64,000 bases of DNA from Euphorbia lathyris (GCF_963576675.1 NC_088916.1:27317501-27381500); one strand, 5' to 3'. Numbered from the stretch's first letter, positions 34,037 to 46,960 are shown. Program-made: numbers and translations. Notes: generated by a model not told the origin, from the letters alone.

Positions 34037-35888
34037 TGTTGGAAAATAGGCTAACGTATAGCAGCGGAAATATAAAAATTTTAACCTATTTCCATAAACC
34101 ACATAATCCGTTAATCGTTATTTCATATAAAGAGGGATAAAAGAAATACCTTTCTGAAGTTCTATCTACCGTTGCAAATGAAGTGCCCACAACTCTTACT
34201 TCGAGTTCCCGAGCACAGAACAAAACAAATATAAGATCAAGTTAGAATCAACCGTAGAATAGCAACCAAAATAGATTGCCTCTAATTAATCAACACAAGA
34301 TCAAGGATAAAGAAAGAAAGATAAAAATCAATTGAACGGAAGAAAGCGGTAGAAAATCTCGTCCTCGGGCTAGGGTGTTCGAAATTCTCTCTCTCTCTTT
34401 CAGTGTGGAATTCGAAATTCTCAAGGCTAGGGATTTCAAAAATCCCTTAGGGGTATTTATAATCTTCCTTGTATCTAATCCTTAGTTAGATAGAATTAGG
34501 TTATTGAAATAAGAATTCTATTCGTAATAGAATTCATAATCATTATCCATTAATATATCTAATATATAAAGGATAATAATAATAACCTTATTAGATAATA
34601 ATAGGAATAATTTAATCTAATTAAAACTCCTAACTCATTTATCCTTTAATTAATTTAATTCATAATCCTAATCTAATTAGAATAGATAAAATCAAATTAA
34701 TTATTTATGTATTTATATACATAAATTTCGACCCCCTCTATTACTGGGCTTTACTAGGCTCAGTTGGGCTTCCGTCAATTAATTAACATCTGTCTCTCTT
34801 TTGGGTTCCAAGTCTTATGTGTGACCCATTAGGTTCTTATTGCTTCTAGCCGTATGCAACTATTAAAATTAACTTTCAAACAATTATATTTAATCTTTGC
34901 ATAACGGAATGATGTACAGAGTATGTGATTAGCAAGTCCGTAATCATTCCCCTAGAGCTATAAGAAGACAGGTTGATTCTGTCGTTGACCTTTCAGTATT
35001 AGTTACGGTATAATTCGATCCTTTATCAACTACGTCCTTGAACTGAATCTTATGACTATGGGTAATGTCAAGTCACATATAGCGAGACGTTCGTTTTACT
35101 TGTATAGGCCGAGTCAACTCAAAATAGATAGGTTAAGTGAAATCTGTATTTCAAGTCTTAAGCTATCACCTTGCAAGGATTTAGAGTCGAGTCTTCCACA
35201 AGCGATCCATGGACATATCTCCCATTTATCGGGAGTGATAAATGCTCAATCCAATATATAACAATCCTGCAATCACTTCCTGTGATACCCAACGTCTGCT
35301 GTTCACACCCCAGAGTCATCTCTGTTAAGGACCGTGTTACACCAGAGTCAAAGTGTCACATTCCGTAATCCAGAATACCAATTAACATTCCTTTGAGTCT
35401 GAGGATTATTTACACCTATTAATACCAATGAGATGAACAGGTGACAAGGATGAATCTACCCATCCTGTTATCTCAAGTCGGGTCCCCAATCCTAATGAAC
35501 TACTTTTCATCGGATCCATGTAACTGTCCAGATATCTGTATATATGAAGCTTGTGAGATCAGCTTTCTGTCGGACAGAAGACATTGTTACATGCAAGTCT
35601 CAACAGTGATATATCAATCCTAAACATATCACTTGACTTGGGGTGGTTTTAAGTTTATTAGTTTATTATAAAGTTTTGTCTCACTTCATGCTTGTATGAA
35701 CACTTTATAATCACTTTAAAACAAACTTACAGATTTCCTTTTATTAGACTTTATTTAGTGCTTAAAAGGGATTGCCTTTATATAGTTATAAAACATATAT
35801 CTCATTAAAACAAATGATATAAAGAACAATTCATTTACATTAAGTTTGTATCCTAGAACAATTGTCTATAGGACACTAAACCCTAACA
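34037..35888 (-). mobile_element. 3' LTR of D
   Basis: 1852 bases, TGTTGGAAAATAGG to AAACCCTAACA on the plus strand. TATA-like ATTATAAATAC on the element strand near 34449. Next to it at 35889 is TACTCCCACTTGG, the polypurine tract in complement. Confidence 0.9.
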
Positions 35889-35902
35889 TACTCCCACTTG
35901 GA

Positions 35903-37606
35903 CTAAAGCCAATTGTTTTTATAACTTATCCCAGTAGAAGTTAGATGACGATCATGTACTTTCTGGGTTAAGGGCTTTGTCAACGGATCTGCAACGTTGT
36001 CCTCTGTAGGTACTCTTTCTATTCTCACATCTTTTCTTGCCACAATTTCTCTTATAATGTGGTATCGCTTAAGGTAATGCTTGGACGCATTATGAGACCG
36101 TGGTTCCTTTGCTTGCGCAATGGCTCCATTGTTATCACAATACAATGTAATGGGATTTACAATGTCAGGCACCACACCAAGTTCTGTAATGAACTTTCTA
36201 ATCCAAACCGCTTCCTTTGCTGCTTCCGCAGCTGCGATATACTATGACTCGGTCGTAGAGAAAGCTACGCTTCCCTGCTTGGAACTCTTCCAACTGACCG
36301 CGCCCCCATTCAAGATAAACAGGTATCCTGATTAGGATTTAAAATCGTTCTCATCTGTGAGATGACTTGCATATGAAAATCCTTCTATTTTCAGATCCCC
36401 TTCTCCGTACACTAGGAACATATCTTTAGTTCTTCTCAAGTACTTAAGAATGTTCTTGATGGCAATCTAGTGCTCGTCTCCCGAATTTCCTTGGTAATGA
36501 CTCATTACAGATAACGCGAACGCTACGTCAAGTCTAGTGCATAACATAGCATATATAATCAAACCGATTGCGCTGGCGTACGGGACTACAGCCATGCGCT
36601 TCTTATCATCATCGGTTTTAGGACATTGATGATTGTTTAACTTTACTCCATGTAGCATGGGTAAGTTACCTCGTTTCGATTCAAGCATGCTAAACCGCTT
36701 TAGCACCTTTTCGATGTATGTAGCCTGTGAAAGACCAAGCAGTCTTCTTGATCTATCTCTGTAGATCTTCATACCAAGTATATAAGCTGCTTCACCAAGG
36801 TCTTTCATTAAGAAGTTACCAGATAACCATACTTTTACCGACTGTAGCAGAGCTATGTCATTTCCCATTAGTAATATATCGTCCACATATAATATTAGAA
36901 ATGCTACAGAGCTCCCACTTGCTTTCTTGTAAATGCAAGCTTCTTCGCAGTTTTGTTCGAAACCAAATTGTTTTATGGTTTCGTCAAAACGCTTGTTCCA
37001 GCTTCTAGATGCTTGCTTGAGTCCATAAATAGATCTCTGAAGTTTGCAAACTTTGTTTGCATCCTTTGATATGAAACCTTTAGGTTGCATCATATATACA
37101 TCCTCAAGCAGGTTTCCGTTTAGGAAAGCTGTTTTCACATCCATCTGCCAAATCTCATAATCGTAGTGAGCAGCAATATCAAGCATGATTCTGATTGATT
37201 TGGAGATAGCCACAGGAGAGAAAGTTTCATCATAATCAATTCCTTGCTTCTGACGATATCCTTTCGCTACTAACCTAGCTTTGTAGGTGCTAACCTTTCC
37301 ATCCATGTCTGTCTTCTTTTTGAAGATCCATCTGCACCCAATGGGTTTTATCCCTTCGGGTGGATCAACCAAAGTCCACACTTGGTTGGTGTACATGGAA
37401 TCCATTTCAGAATCCATGGCCTCAAGCCATGCTTTAGAATCTGGACTAGTAAGAGCCTCTTCGTAGTTTTCGGGTTCGTCGTCTAACACGAGAACCTCGT
37501 CATCGTCTCCCACTAGAAAACCATATCTAACTGGGAGTTCACGAACTCTTTGTGATCTACGAATAGGTGGCACTACAGTCTCATCTAATGGGACTGCTTC
37601 GGGCAC
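35903..37606 (-). pseudogene. D polyprotein: RT and RNase H
   Basis: RT frame 37606-36467 shows GCRWIFKKKTDMDG, KARLVAKGYRQKQGIDYDE, QMDVKTAFLNG, IYGLKQASRSW and the catalytic ILYVDDILLMGND. It stops at 36467, where a TAG replaces the residue before AIKNILKYL. The same frame continues through further stops (near 36330 and 36240) into RNase H (CDNNGAIAQAKEP, ADPLTKPL), ending at 35903. Closely similar to C in residues. Stops are of the CAG/TGG-to-TAG/TAA kind, typical of decay by cytosine deamination. Confidence 0.92.
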
Positions 37607-37615
37607 CTCAACCGC

Positions 37616-39073
37616 CTATGTTGTTTCAGTCGATGTTTCTTCTTCTTGAACTTCTTCAAGTTCAATCATGCTTCCCTTTTGTGTTTCTTCGAGAAACTCT
37701 TTCTCTAAGAAGGTTGCGTGCTTGGATACTATCACTTTCTGATCATCTGGATGATAGAAGTAATATCCCATAGTTTCCTTAGGGTATCCAATGAAGAAAC
37801 ATTTATCAGATTTAGAATCTAGTTTGTCAGATGCAATGCGTTTGACAAATGCTGAACAACCCCATACTCTCATGAATGAGAATACGGGTTTCCTACCAAC
37901 GAACAATTCATATGGTGTGGAACTAGCGGATTTAGTTGGTACTCGATTTAGGGTGAAGAGGGCGGTTTCCAAGGCATAGCCCCAGAATGTCTTTGGAAGT
38001 AATGCAATGCTCATCATGGATCGTACCATATCTAGTAGGGTACGGTTCCTCCTCTCGGATACACCATTGTGTTGTGGTGTATAGGGAGGTGTCCATTGTG
38101 AGCAAATCCCACATTCAATTAGATAATTCAGAAAATCATCTGAAAGATATTCGCCACCTCGATCGGATCGAAGTGTCTTTATTTTCTTTTCTAGTTGATT
38201 TTCTACTTCATTCTTGAAGCATTTGAATTTCTCAAAAGCTTCGGATTTGTGCTTCATCAAGTAGATATAACCATATCGGGTATGGTCGTCTATGAAGCTA
38301 ATAAAGTATCTGAATCCTCCTCTTGCTTGGACTGACATAGGACCGCATACATCTGAATGAATGAGTACTAGAGTGTCTGATACACGTTCACCTTTATTGC
38401 TAAAGGGTGTCTTTGTCATTTTGCCTTTTAAACATGCTTCGCACGTTTCCAATGATTCAGGATCAATTGAATTTATAAGCCCATCTTGATGTAGCTTAAG
38501 CATACGTCTTTTGTTTATATGGCCTAAACGACAATGCCACAAGTAAGTTGAATTATCTAGCTTATGTCTTTTGGTATCAATTGCGAAAACAGAAATTTTG
38601 TCATCTAACACATAAATCCCATTTTGTGATATTCCTGAAAAATAGAAGATCGAATCTTTATAAAAATCGCAACGTTTGTCTTTTATTGAAATATGAAAAC
38701 CGTCGTCAACAAGACGGCTAATAGAAATAATGTTACGAGACATTTGCGGAACGTACAAACAGTTCCTTAATTCTATTACAAGCCCAGAGGGAAAATTTAA
38801 AACATAATCTCCAATTGCGAGGGCGGCAACTCTTGCTCCATTTCCTACTCGCAAGTTTATGCTTCCTTTCTTCAATTCCTTAGTCTGATTTAGTTCCTGC
38901 ATATTTGTACAAATATGAGATCCGCATCCGGTATCAAGTACCCAAGATTCAGACTGTGAAATTGTATTTATTTCAATATAAAACATACCAGATGTTGAAG
39001 TCTCGGCTTCTCCCTTCTTGAGGGTAGCTAGGTACAAAGAACAATTTCTCTTCCAATGCCCCCACATCACCAC
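37616..39073 (-). pseudogene. D polyprotein: protease and integrase
   Basis: Frame starts inside the Gag zinc knuckle (GHWKRNC), then protease WVLDTGCGSHIC with intact catalytic DTG, integrase zinc finger LWHCRLGHINKRRM ... CEACLKGK complete (HHCC), core HSDVCGP, FIDDHTRYGY, LRSDRGGEY and PQHNGVSERRNR (DDE intact). It ends at a stop next to the RT frame (37613-37615), in frame with it. The preceding gag is one base out of frame near 39060. Confidence 0.92.
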
Positions 39074-39821
39074 AATAGTGGCACCTTCCTTTGGGCTTCT
39101 TCAATTCCTTTCCCTTTGTTTCGGTGAGCATAGCCTCCTTGCCTTTATCAGGATGGTTTGGATCGGGAGAGATCCCTTTCCTCTTCTTTGATCCTTCAAT
39201 AGCAAGGTCTGATATCTCCTTGTTTTCTTTTATATTGGGCTCGACTGTCTCGAGCATATTTGCAAGCTCTTCAAGAGAGGTTTGCAAGCCACTCGCTTGG
39301 TAGTTCATGATGAACTGCGAGTAACTCTCGGGGAGGGACTGAAGAAGTAAGTTCTCACTTAGTTCACGGTCCATCGCATCTCCAATACTAGAAAACTTAG
39401 TGATAAGGCTAATCATCTTGGCGCAATGCGCCACAACAGATGTGCCCACCTGCATCTTGCATCTATATAACTGTTTTGTTATTTCAAAGCGTTCGCACCG
39501 AGTTTGATTCATAAATAACTCTTTTAGGTGCTTGACCATGGAATAGGCATCCATATCTGCATGTAGTTGCCTTTGTAATTCCGGTGTCATAGATGCAAGT
39601 ATGATGTCTCCCGCTTGATCATCATCAGCCTTATGCTTCAAGTAAGCATAAAATTCTTAGTAGGGAGTATCATCCACTGGGTAAAGGGGTATTGGTGTAT
39701 CAAGTACATACCCTTTCTTCTCGAACTTCAAAACAATTTTGAGGTTGCGAAACCAGTCGGTGAAGTTTGAATCATTCAATTTGTTATCGGTAAGAATGTT
39801 TTGCAGATTGGTTTTAGTCAT
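38990..39821 (-). pseudogene. D gag
   Basis: ATG at 39821, frame reads MTKTNLQNILTDN, then capsid-like FTDWFRNLKIVLKFEKKGY. A stop lies near 39656, after which the same frame continues for 222 codons (ADDDQAGDIILASM, MVKHLKELF, ENLLLQSLPESYSQF). Zinc knuckle starts CHYCGD and is completed in the other frame. Usual Copia Gag size about 270 residues fits. Confidence 0.85.
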
Positions 39822-40576
39822 GATTTTAAGAGTGATTATATAAACCTGAGAGTGAGAAAGAGTAAACGCATGTTATTCATTTGCTTTAAAGTATATCAAT
39901 CTAAAATTATAGGCCTTTTGTTTATTTTAGATTGCTCCCACTATTTTGCCAAATTAATAGCCCTCCATATTAATTCGAAGAATTTCACAAATCCTTTAGT
40001 GAGCTAGGATCCTAACTCCTGAGATTTCGCCTTGAGTTTACTCAACAAGCTAGTCTCATTCGTTAGGTAGATTCATGTAATCAATCACATCTTAAATGTG
40101 ATTCCTAGGTTATTGGGTTACTAACCACATTAGTAACTAATATGCTATTCATATTAATCCCAACCGTATTGCCCATTAGTTTATGAAAACATGAGTTTAC
40201 CCATCCAATTATCATAATCTAATTTAAGTATTATCCCATATTCATGAAAAGTGATTTTCGATAATTCAGGTGTTACCGTAAGACCCCGAGCTTGAGTTTA
40301 CTCAACAACCCAAAGGCCCTCAGTACTGCCGGCTGAATTTAATATTAAGGAGGGGCAACCGATTTTAATAACTTGCTTATTTACTTAACCTTTTAATGAG
40401 GGATTTTTATTTTAGGTCTCATAATCTAACTTAGTCTTGATTTGCTTTAGCATACATCAGACACATACATTGGCGTTATGGACATATCATCTAAATTATT
40501 TCGTCGAGCCAGAGACGGAATAAAAGGGCAAACCTAAGGAAATACTAACTATTACATATTTCTCTTTAGGTCCTCC

Positions 40577-42428
40577 TGTTGGAAATTAGGCTAAGGTATA
40601 GCAGCGGAAATATAAAAATTTTAACCTATTTCCATTAACCCTAGGATCCGTTAATCGTTATTTCATATAAAGAGGGATAAGAAGAATTACCTTTTGATGA
40701 TCAATCTACCGTTGTTAATGAAGTGCCCACAACTCTTCTCCGAGTTCCCAAGCACAAAATAAAACACAGGAAGATTAAGTTAGAATCAACCGTTGAATAG
40801 CAACCAAAGTAGATTGCCTCTAATTAATCAACACAAGATCAAGGATAAAAGAAATAGATGAAATCAATTGATCGGAAGGAAGCCGTAGAGAATCTCGTCC
40901 TCAAACTGGGGGTCGAAAATTCTCTCACTTGCACTATAGTAGATTTCGAAAATCACTCTAGGGATTTTAGCTTGTGTGTTCCGAAATTCCTATATAGGGG
41001 GGTATTTATAATCTCTTGTATTTAATCCCTAGTTAGATAGAATTAGGTTACTGAATAGGAATTCAATTCGGAATAGAATTCCTAATTATTATCTCATTAC
41101 ATATCTAATATATTAAGGATAATAATAATAACCTTATTGGATAATAATAGGAGTATTATAATCTAATTAAAACTCCTAACTTATTTATCTTTTAATTAAT
41201 TTAATTCATAATCCTAATCTAATTAGGATTGATTAAAATCAAATTAATCATTCATGTACTATACATGAATTTCGACCCCCTTATGGTCCATGGGCCTCAT
41301 TGGGCTCAATTGGGCTTCTATCAATTAACATCTATCTCTCTTTTAAGTTCCAAGTCTTATGTGTGACCCATTAGGTTCCTATTACTTCTGGCCGTATGCA
41401 ACTATTAAATTAATTTTTAAAGAATTATATTTAATCTTTGCATAACGTAATGATGTACAGAGTATGTGATTAACAAGTCCGTAATCATTCCCCCAGAGCC
41501 ATAAGAAGACAGGTTGATTCTGTCGTTAACCTTTCCGTATTAGTTACAGTATAATTCGATCCTTTATCAACTACATCCTTGAACTGAATCTTATGACTAT
41601 GGATGATGTCAAGTCACATATAGCGAGACGTTTGTTTTACTTGTACAGGCCGAGTCAACTCAAATAGATAGGTTAAGTGAAATCTGTATTTCAAGTCTTA
41701 AGCTGTCACCTTGCAAGGATTTAGAGTCGAGTCTTCCACAAGCGATCCTTGGATGTATCTCCCATTTATCGGGAGTGATAAATGCTCAATCCAATGTATA
41801 ACTATCCTAAAATTACCTCCTATGACACCTAACCTTTGCTGTTCACGCCCCAGAGTCATCTCTGTTAAGGATCGTGTTACAACAGGATCAAAGTCTCACA
41901 TTCAGTAATTCAGAATGACCAATTAACATTCCTTTGAGTCTGAGGATTAGTTATACCTATTAATACCAATGAGATGAACAGGTGACAAGGATGAATCTAC
42001 CCATCCTGTTATCTCAAATCGGATCCCCAATCCTAATGAACTCCCTTTCATTGGATCCACGTAACTGTCCAGATATCTATATATATGAAGCTTGTGAGAT
42101 CAGCTTTCTGTCGGACAGAAGACATTGTTACATACAAGTCTCAACAGTGATATGTCAATCCTGGGCATATCACTTGACTTGGGGTGGTTTTAAGTTTATT
42201 AGTTTATCATAAAGTTTAGTCTCACTTCATGCTTGTATGAACACTTTATGATCACTTTAAACAAACTTACGGATTTCCTTTTATTAGACTTTATTTAGTG
42301 CTTAAAAGGGATTGCTTTTATATAGTTATAAAACATATATCTTATTAAAACAAATGATATAAAGAACACTTCATTTACATTAAGTTTGTATCCTAGAACA
42401 ATTGTCTATAGGACACTAAACCCCAACA
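40577..42428 (-). mobile_element. Solo LTR of the D family in D's leader
   Basis: 1852 bases, TGTTGGAAATTAGG to ACCCCAACA on the plus strand, flanked by a perfect 5-bp duplication CCTCC (40572-40576 and 42429-42433). No internal sequence, so it is the product of LTR-LTR recombination. Same orientation as D. Confidence 0.93.
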
Positions 42429-42973
42429 CCTCCGTCTTCTCCATAGCGCCTTGAAATTACAAATTAATTTCTATACTACTAAAGAAAACTTCAATTAAGT
42501 TGAAGGGAATTAGATGAGAGGATAAATTACAATAGATAGTAGAAAGGCAGGACGCGCAGGCCCTATTTCAAAAATTCCAAAAGACTAAAAGAGGGTCCAA
42601 ATATGTCCATAACTCCAAACATGCATAGACTCAATTAAAAAAATTTAATTGGTTGATTACATAACTATTTTATATAATATTTATGTTAATCACATTAACT
42701 TATCAAATTAACTTTCATCCAATTTTACTTCTGATAGTTTCGTATCTTCTATATTAATCTTTAGATTAATACAACTATACAAAACTTTAATTATGCACGT
42801 CCCAATTATTTTGATTTTAATTCATTTAATACTTTTGATTTACAAATAGGTAAAACAAACTTTTAAATAAATTTTCATTCGATAACCAAAATAGAAAACT
42901 ATCAATTTCTGAAACATATATATTTAAATATATATAAAAAACTGATTTTAAATAATTTAAAATTCAAGTGGGT

Positions 42974-43102
42974 CTCGGGCCGGGCCCGAGGGTGGGCTGC
43001 TGCCGATTGGCAGCAGCCCTAGGGCGGCTGAACCGCCGCTGCCTTGCGGTAGCGGCGGCTAGGCGCCGCACGACAGTGGCCGGTCGCGCCGCGAGGCGCG
43101 AC
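42974..43102 (-). other. Cluster of four GC-rich hairpins in D leader
   Basis: Four consecutive stem-loops: 42974-42990 (7-bp stem, loop 3), 42994-43019 (11-bp perfect stem, loop GATT), 43033-43058 (11-bp stem with one G-T pair, loop 4), 43083-43102 (8-bp stem, loop GCGA). Surrounding DNA is strongly AT-rich, with a (TA)n run at 43145. On the RNA this lies 400-530 bases after the primer site. It may be a packaging, dimerisation or translation signal; unproven. Confidence 0.75.
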
Positions 43103-43140
43103 TCGAGCTGCTGTCAAATTTATTTATTTTTTTATAATTT

Positions 43141-43144
<4 letters not shown>

Positions 43145-43185
<41 letters not shown>
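43145..43185. repeat. (TA)n microsatellite
   Basis: About 20 TA units next to the hairpin cluster. Confidence 0.95.
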
Positions 43186-43188
<3 letters not shown>

Positions 43189-43500
43189 TTCTAAAACGGT
43201 TTTAAAACAATTTTCAGAAAATAGGAAAACCTACTATAGATTTTCGTTTTATCTTTAGAATTAATAAAACTGATTTTATCAATCTAACTATAAAACCAAT
43301 AGATTTTGTTATAATGATTATCAACCAGAATAATTAGGAACATACGCATAATCAATTTTAATTAACAAGTAATTAAAACTTATTTATCTTTAGAATTAAT
43401 TAATCAAAAACTATTTGTTAATTAACCTAACAATAAATATTTATTCAATCCTATTGAAAAACTTCTAAATTTTTCATATATGAAATAACGGATTTAACGA

Positions 43501-43514
43501 TGGCTCTGATACCA
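43501..43514 (-). other. Primer binding site of D (initiator tRNA-Met)
   Basis: TGGCTCTGATACCA, 14 bases of the tRNA-iMet 3' end, one base from the LTR. Confidence 0.93.
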
Positions 43515-43515
43515 A

Positions 43516-45323
43516 TGTTGGAAAATAGGCTAACGTATAGCAGCGAAAATATAAAATTTCAACCTATTTCCATAAACCACATGATCCGTTAATCGTTATT
43601 TCATATAAAGAGGGATAAAAGAAATACATTTCTGAAGTTCCATCTACCGTTGCAAACGAAGTGCCCACAACTCTTACTTCGAGTTCCCGAGCACAGAACA
43701 AAAAAAATATAAGATCAAGTTAGAATCAACCGTAGAATAGCAACCAAAATAGATTGCCTCTAATTAATCAACACAAGATCAAGGATAAAGAAAGAAAGAT
43801 GAAAATCAATTGAACGGAAGAAAGCGGTAGAAAATCTCGTCCTCGGGCTAGGGGGTTCGAAATTCTCTCTCTCTCTTTCAGTGTGGAATTCGAAATTCTC
43901 AAGGCTAGGGATTTCGAAAATCCCTTAGGAGTATTTATAATCTTCCTTGTATCTAATCCTTAGTTAGATAGAATTAGGTTATTGAAATAAGAATTCTATT
44001 CGGAATAGAATTCATAATCATTATCTATTAATATATCTAATATATAAAGGATAATAATAATAACCTTATTGGATAATAATAGGAGTAATTTAATCTAATT
44101 AAAACTCCTAACTCATTTATCCTTTAATTAATTTAATTCATAATCCTAATCTAATTAGAATAGATAAAATCAAATTAATTATTTATGAATTTATATACAT
44201 AAATTTCGACCCCCTCTATTACTGGGCTCAGTTGGGCTTCCGTCAATTAATTAACATCTGTCTCTCTTTTGGGTTCCAAGTCTTATGTGTGACCCATTAG
44301 GTTCTTATTGCTTCTAGCCGTATGCAACTATTAAAATTAACTTTCAAAGAATTATATTTAATCTTTGCATAACGGAATGATGTACAGAGTATGTGATTAA
44401 CAAGTCCGTAATCATTCCCCTAGAGCTATAAGAAGACAGGTTGATTCTGTCGTTGACCTTTCAGTATTAGTTACGGTATAATTCGATCCTTTATCAACTA
44501 CATCCTTGAACTGAATCTTATGACTATGGGTAATGTCAAGTCACATATAGCGAGACGTTCGTTTTACTTGTACAGGCCGAGTCAACTCAAAATAGATAAG
44601 TTAAGTGAAATCTGTATTTCAAGTCTTAAGCTATCACCTTGCATGGATTTAGAGTCGAGTCTTCCACAAGTGATCCATGGACATATCTCCCATTTATCGG
44701 GAGTGATAAATGCTCAATCCAATATATAACGATCCTGCAATCACTTCCTGTGATACCCAACGTCTGCTGTTCACACCCTAGAGTCATCTCTGTTAAGGAC
44801 CGTGTTACACCAGAGTCAAAGCGTCACATTCCGTAATCCAGAATACCAATTAACATTCCTTTGAGTCTGAGGATTATTTACACCTATTAATACCAATGAG
44901 ATGAACAGGTGACAAGGATGAATCTACCCATCCTGTTATCTCAAGTCGGGTCCTCAATCCTAATGAACTACTTTTCATCGGATCCATGTAACTGTCCAGA
45001 TATCTGTATATATGAAGCTTGTGAGATCAGCTTTCTGTCGGACAGAAGACATTGTTACATGCAAGTCTCAACAGTGATATATCAATCCTAAACATATCAC
45101 TTGACTTGGAGTGGTTTTAAGTTTATTAGTTTATTATAAAGTTTTGTCTCACTTCATGCTTGTATGAACACTTTATAATCACTTTAAAACAAACTTACGG
45201 ATTTCCTTTTATTAGACTTTATTTAGTGCTTAAAAGGGATTGCCTTTATATAGTTACAAAACATATATCTCATTAAAACAAATGATATAAAGAACAATTC
45301 ATTTACATTAAGTTTGTATCCTA
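43516..45323 (-). mobile_element. 5' LTR of D, outer end truncated
   Basis: Collinear and near-identical to 34037-35888 but ends at GTTTGTATCCTA, without the final 30-35 bases (GAACAATTG ... CTAACA). LINE sequence follows directly. Confidence 0.88.
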
Positions 45324-45649
45324 CCAGAAATAAGAGTGCTTTCGGGTTCATTATCAGGGATTACAAAGGTTCTGTTCTTATGTCAGGTGGTGGCCCTCTT
45401 GGTTCGTCGATTTCGGTCCTACACGCGAAATTGCAAGCAATTCTAGTCAGCTTACAGTACGCAACGATCTCAGGAATGCAAATGTTCCTGCACATAGACT
45501 GGCCACTTGGGTCTTAACCCTTGCTCATCCGGAAATCTATTTAGCAGATTTTACACATTTTATTCTCAGTTGTATTAAGAATGATGTTTGTAACTGTTAA
45601 TCTTCTGTAATGCATATTCCATTATCAAAAAAAAAAAAAAAAAATTAGT
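45324..45649 (+). pseudogene. LINE 3' end: RNase H remnant, 3' UTR, poly(A)
   Basis: Reads AFGFIIRDYKGSVLMSGGGP, SSISVLHAKLQAILVSLQYA, typical of the RNase H domain that ends plant L1-like ORF2. After a frame change it reads AHRLATWVL, the domain's last helix. A deletion has brought these together. A 3' UTR and an A-run (45630-45647) follow. It is the downstream half of the LINE at 33075-34036; LINE sequence between the two halves is missing. Confidence 0.85.
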
Positions 45650-46066
45650 ATATTGTTATGCACAAACATTAGGAAAAATAAAATAAAAAGATTTCCTCAT
45701 TTAAAGTATTATAATAAAAAAGTTAGGTTTAATATTCTAAATTTATTTAGGTTTAAATTTATTTAAAAAAATTTGATCCGTATTTTAAACTTTCAAAGTG
45801 ATCTCGTAGCTTTTTAAATTTGAATTTATTTAAAATGTTTCCATAGTACCTTAACTTGGATGGGAACACTTCGAAAATCAAGTTTTTTTAGATAAATTTG
45901 AAAGAGGATGACAATGTACTATTAATCCATTTATTTATTTCATAATAAAGCCAAAATTTGAAGTTTAGTAATTGTAACAAAGTTTTTTTTTTTTTTTAAC
46001 AAAGTTGAATAGTGTTGCGGATTTTAGTCCCTAGTATGCAATGGCTTCAAAGAAAATATCTCGCAC
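45650..46066. other. AT-rich spacer upstream of the hydroxylase gene
   Basis: Nothing recognised. Long T and A runs. Confidence 0.5.
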
Positions 46067-46072
46067 CACGTG
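46067..46072. promoter_or_regulatory. G-box upstream of the hydroxylase gene
   Basis: CACGTG, 360 bases before the splice donor of the proposed untranslated first exon. It is a common plant bZIP/bHLH site; role here inferred. Confidence 0.35.
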
Positions 46073-46426
46073 CGCCTGAAACCATGGAAACAAAGAATTT
46101 TTTTGAAAACAAGGTAAAAAAAAAAAAAAAAAAGCCAGCGGGAGAGAAAAGGCAAGCAAGTGGGGGCAGACTGTAGAGAGATCCAATCATTTTCTGGTCT
46201 CCCAAACTCACAAGGAAAATACAGCTACGAACAAGGAGTATACAGCCTACTCCTCTCTTTCTCTTTCAATCATTACCCTTTCCGTATACAATAACAGATA
46301 AACCAAAACGTTCAACCAATTTTATACTAAATTCCTTCCTTAAGGTTTGATCCAAAATTGCAGGCGCTCTACCCTTTCTAGATCTGATTCACTTTCGTCT
46401 TTTCAGTTAATCCGATCTCTTTCTCT

Positions 46427-46960
46427 GTAAGTTGCAATTCCTTCTTTTTTTTACTTCCACTGTTTGCTCTCTTTGTCTTTTTGAGTTTGAATTACTTACT
46501 CTTATGTTTTGGTGAATAATGTATAAATGAGGAGATTTCAGGAGAAAATTAGAAGAATCAGACTTTATGTCTTGTTCATAGCAGATTTTTAAGTCTAATT
46601 TGAATGTATATCTTTTTCTTTTTTTGGAAAATTTTGTACTTTGATATTTATTTCTTTTTTCTCTGTTCAAGATGTACTATTTTCCTGACGTTTGAAATTT
46701 TGAACGTAATTAATGTCAGGCTTTTGAAACTCTGATGTTTTGGAATTGTAAAATTTCATAATTGAACATCTTTTTCCTCTTTGTTTTCTCTTGAATTGAA
46801 TAAAAGAAATGTGAATTGAAAGAACGGTTGCTTTTTTTATTTTGAAATGTTGAATGCTTCTTTTTATGTTAAATTACTCTGTTTTCAGTCAGATACCTTA
46901 GTGTTGTAGCTTCAGAGTTTGTAAATTCTGATTCTTTTTTCTGGTTTTCTCTATCCTCAG
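46427..46960 (+). other. Probable 5' UTR intron of the hydroxylase gene
   Basis: Donor CTCT|GTAAGTT and acceptor TATCCTCAG| with a T-rich tract lie between a CT-rich presumed first exon and the coding ATG at 47090. No transcript evidence. Confidence 0.5.

Larger units (their letters stand above)
39822..43500 (-). other. D 5' leader (with solo LTR inside)
   Basis: About 1.8 kb of D sequence between primer site and gag once the solo LTR is removed. It is unusually long for a Copia leader. AT-rich except for a GC-rich block at 42970-43115. No ORF I would believe. Confidence 0.7.
34037..45323 (-). mobile_element. Copia element D, full structure, inserted in the LINE
   Basis: Minus-strand Copia element: 5' LTR 43516-45323, primer site 43501-43514, long leader with an inserted solo LTR, gag, protease, integrase, RT, RNase H, polypurine tract (after 35888), 3' LTR 34037-35888. 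Net length without the solo LTR about 9.4 kb. Pol is the same type as C. It carries at least two gag/pol stops, a frameshift in the zinc knuckle and several RNase H stops, so it is dead. Its 5' LTR lacks the last 30-35 bases, as if lost together with LINE sequence. Confidence 0.9.

Noticed and set aside
35171..35623. Small ORFs repeated in several places (also 32464, 41711, 44639)
   Set aside because: They recur only because they lie in copies of the same LTR and occur on the antisense strand; stops and frame changes differ between copies.
42968..43258. 96-codon plus ORF rich in arginine and alanine
   Set aside because: Reads the GC-rich hairpin block and the TA microsatellite antisense to element D; codons reflect base composition.
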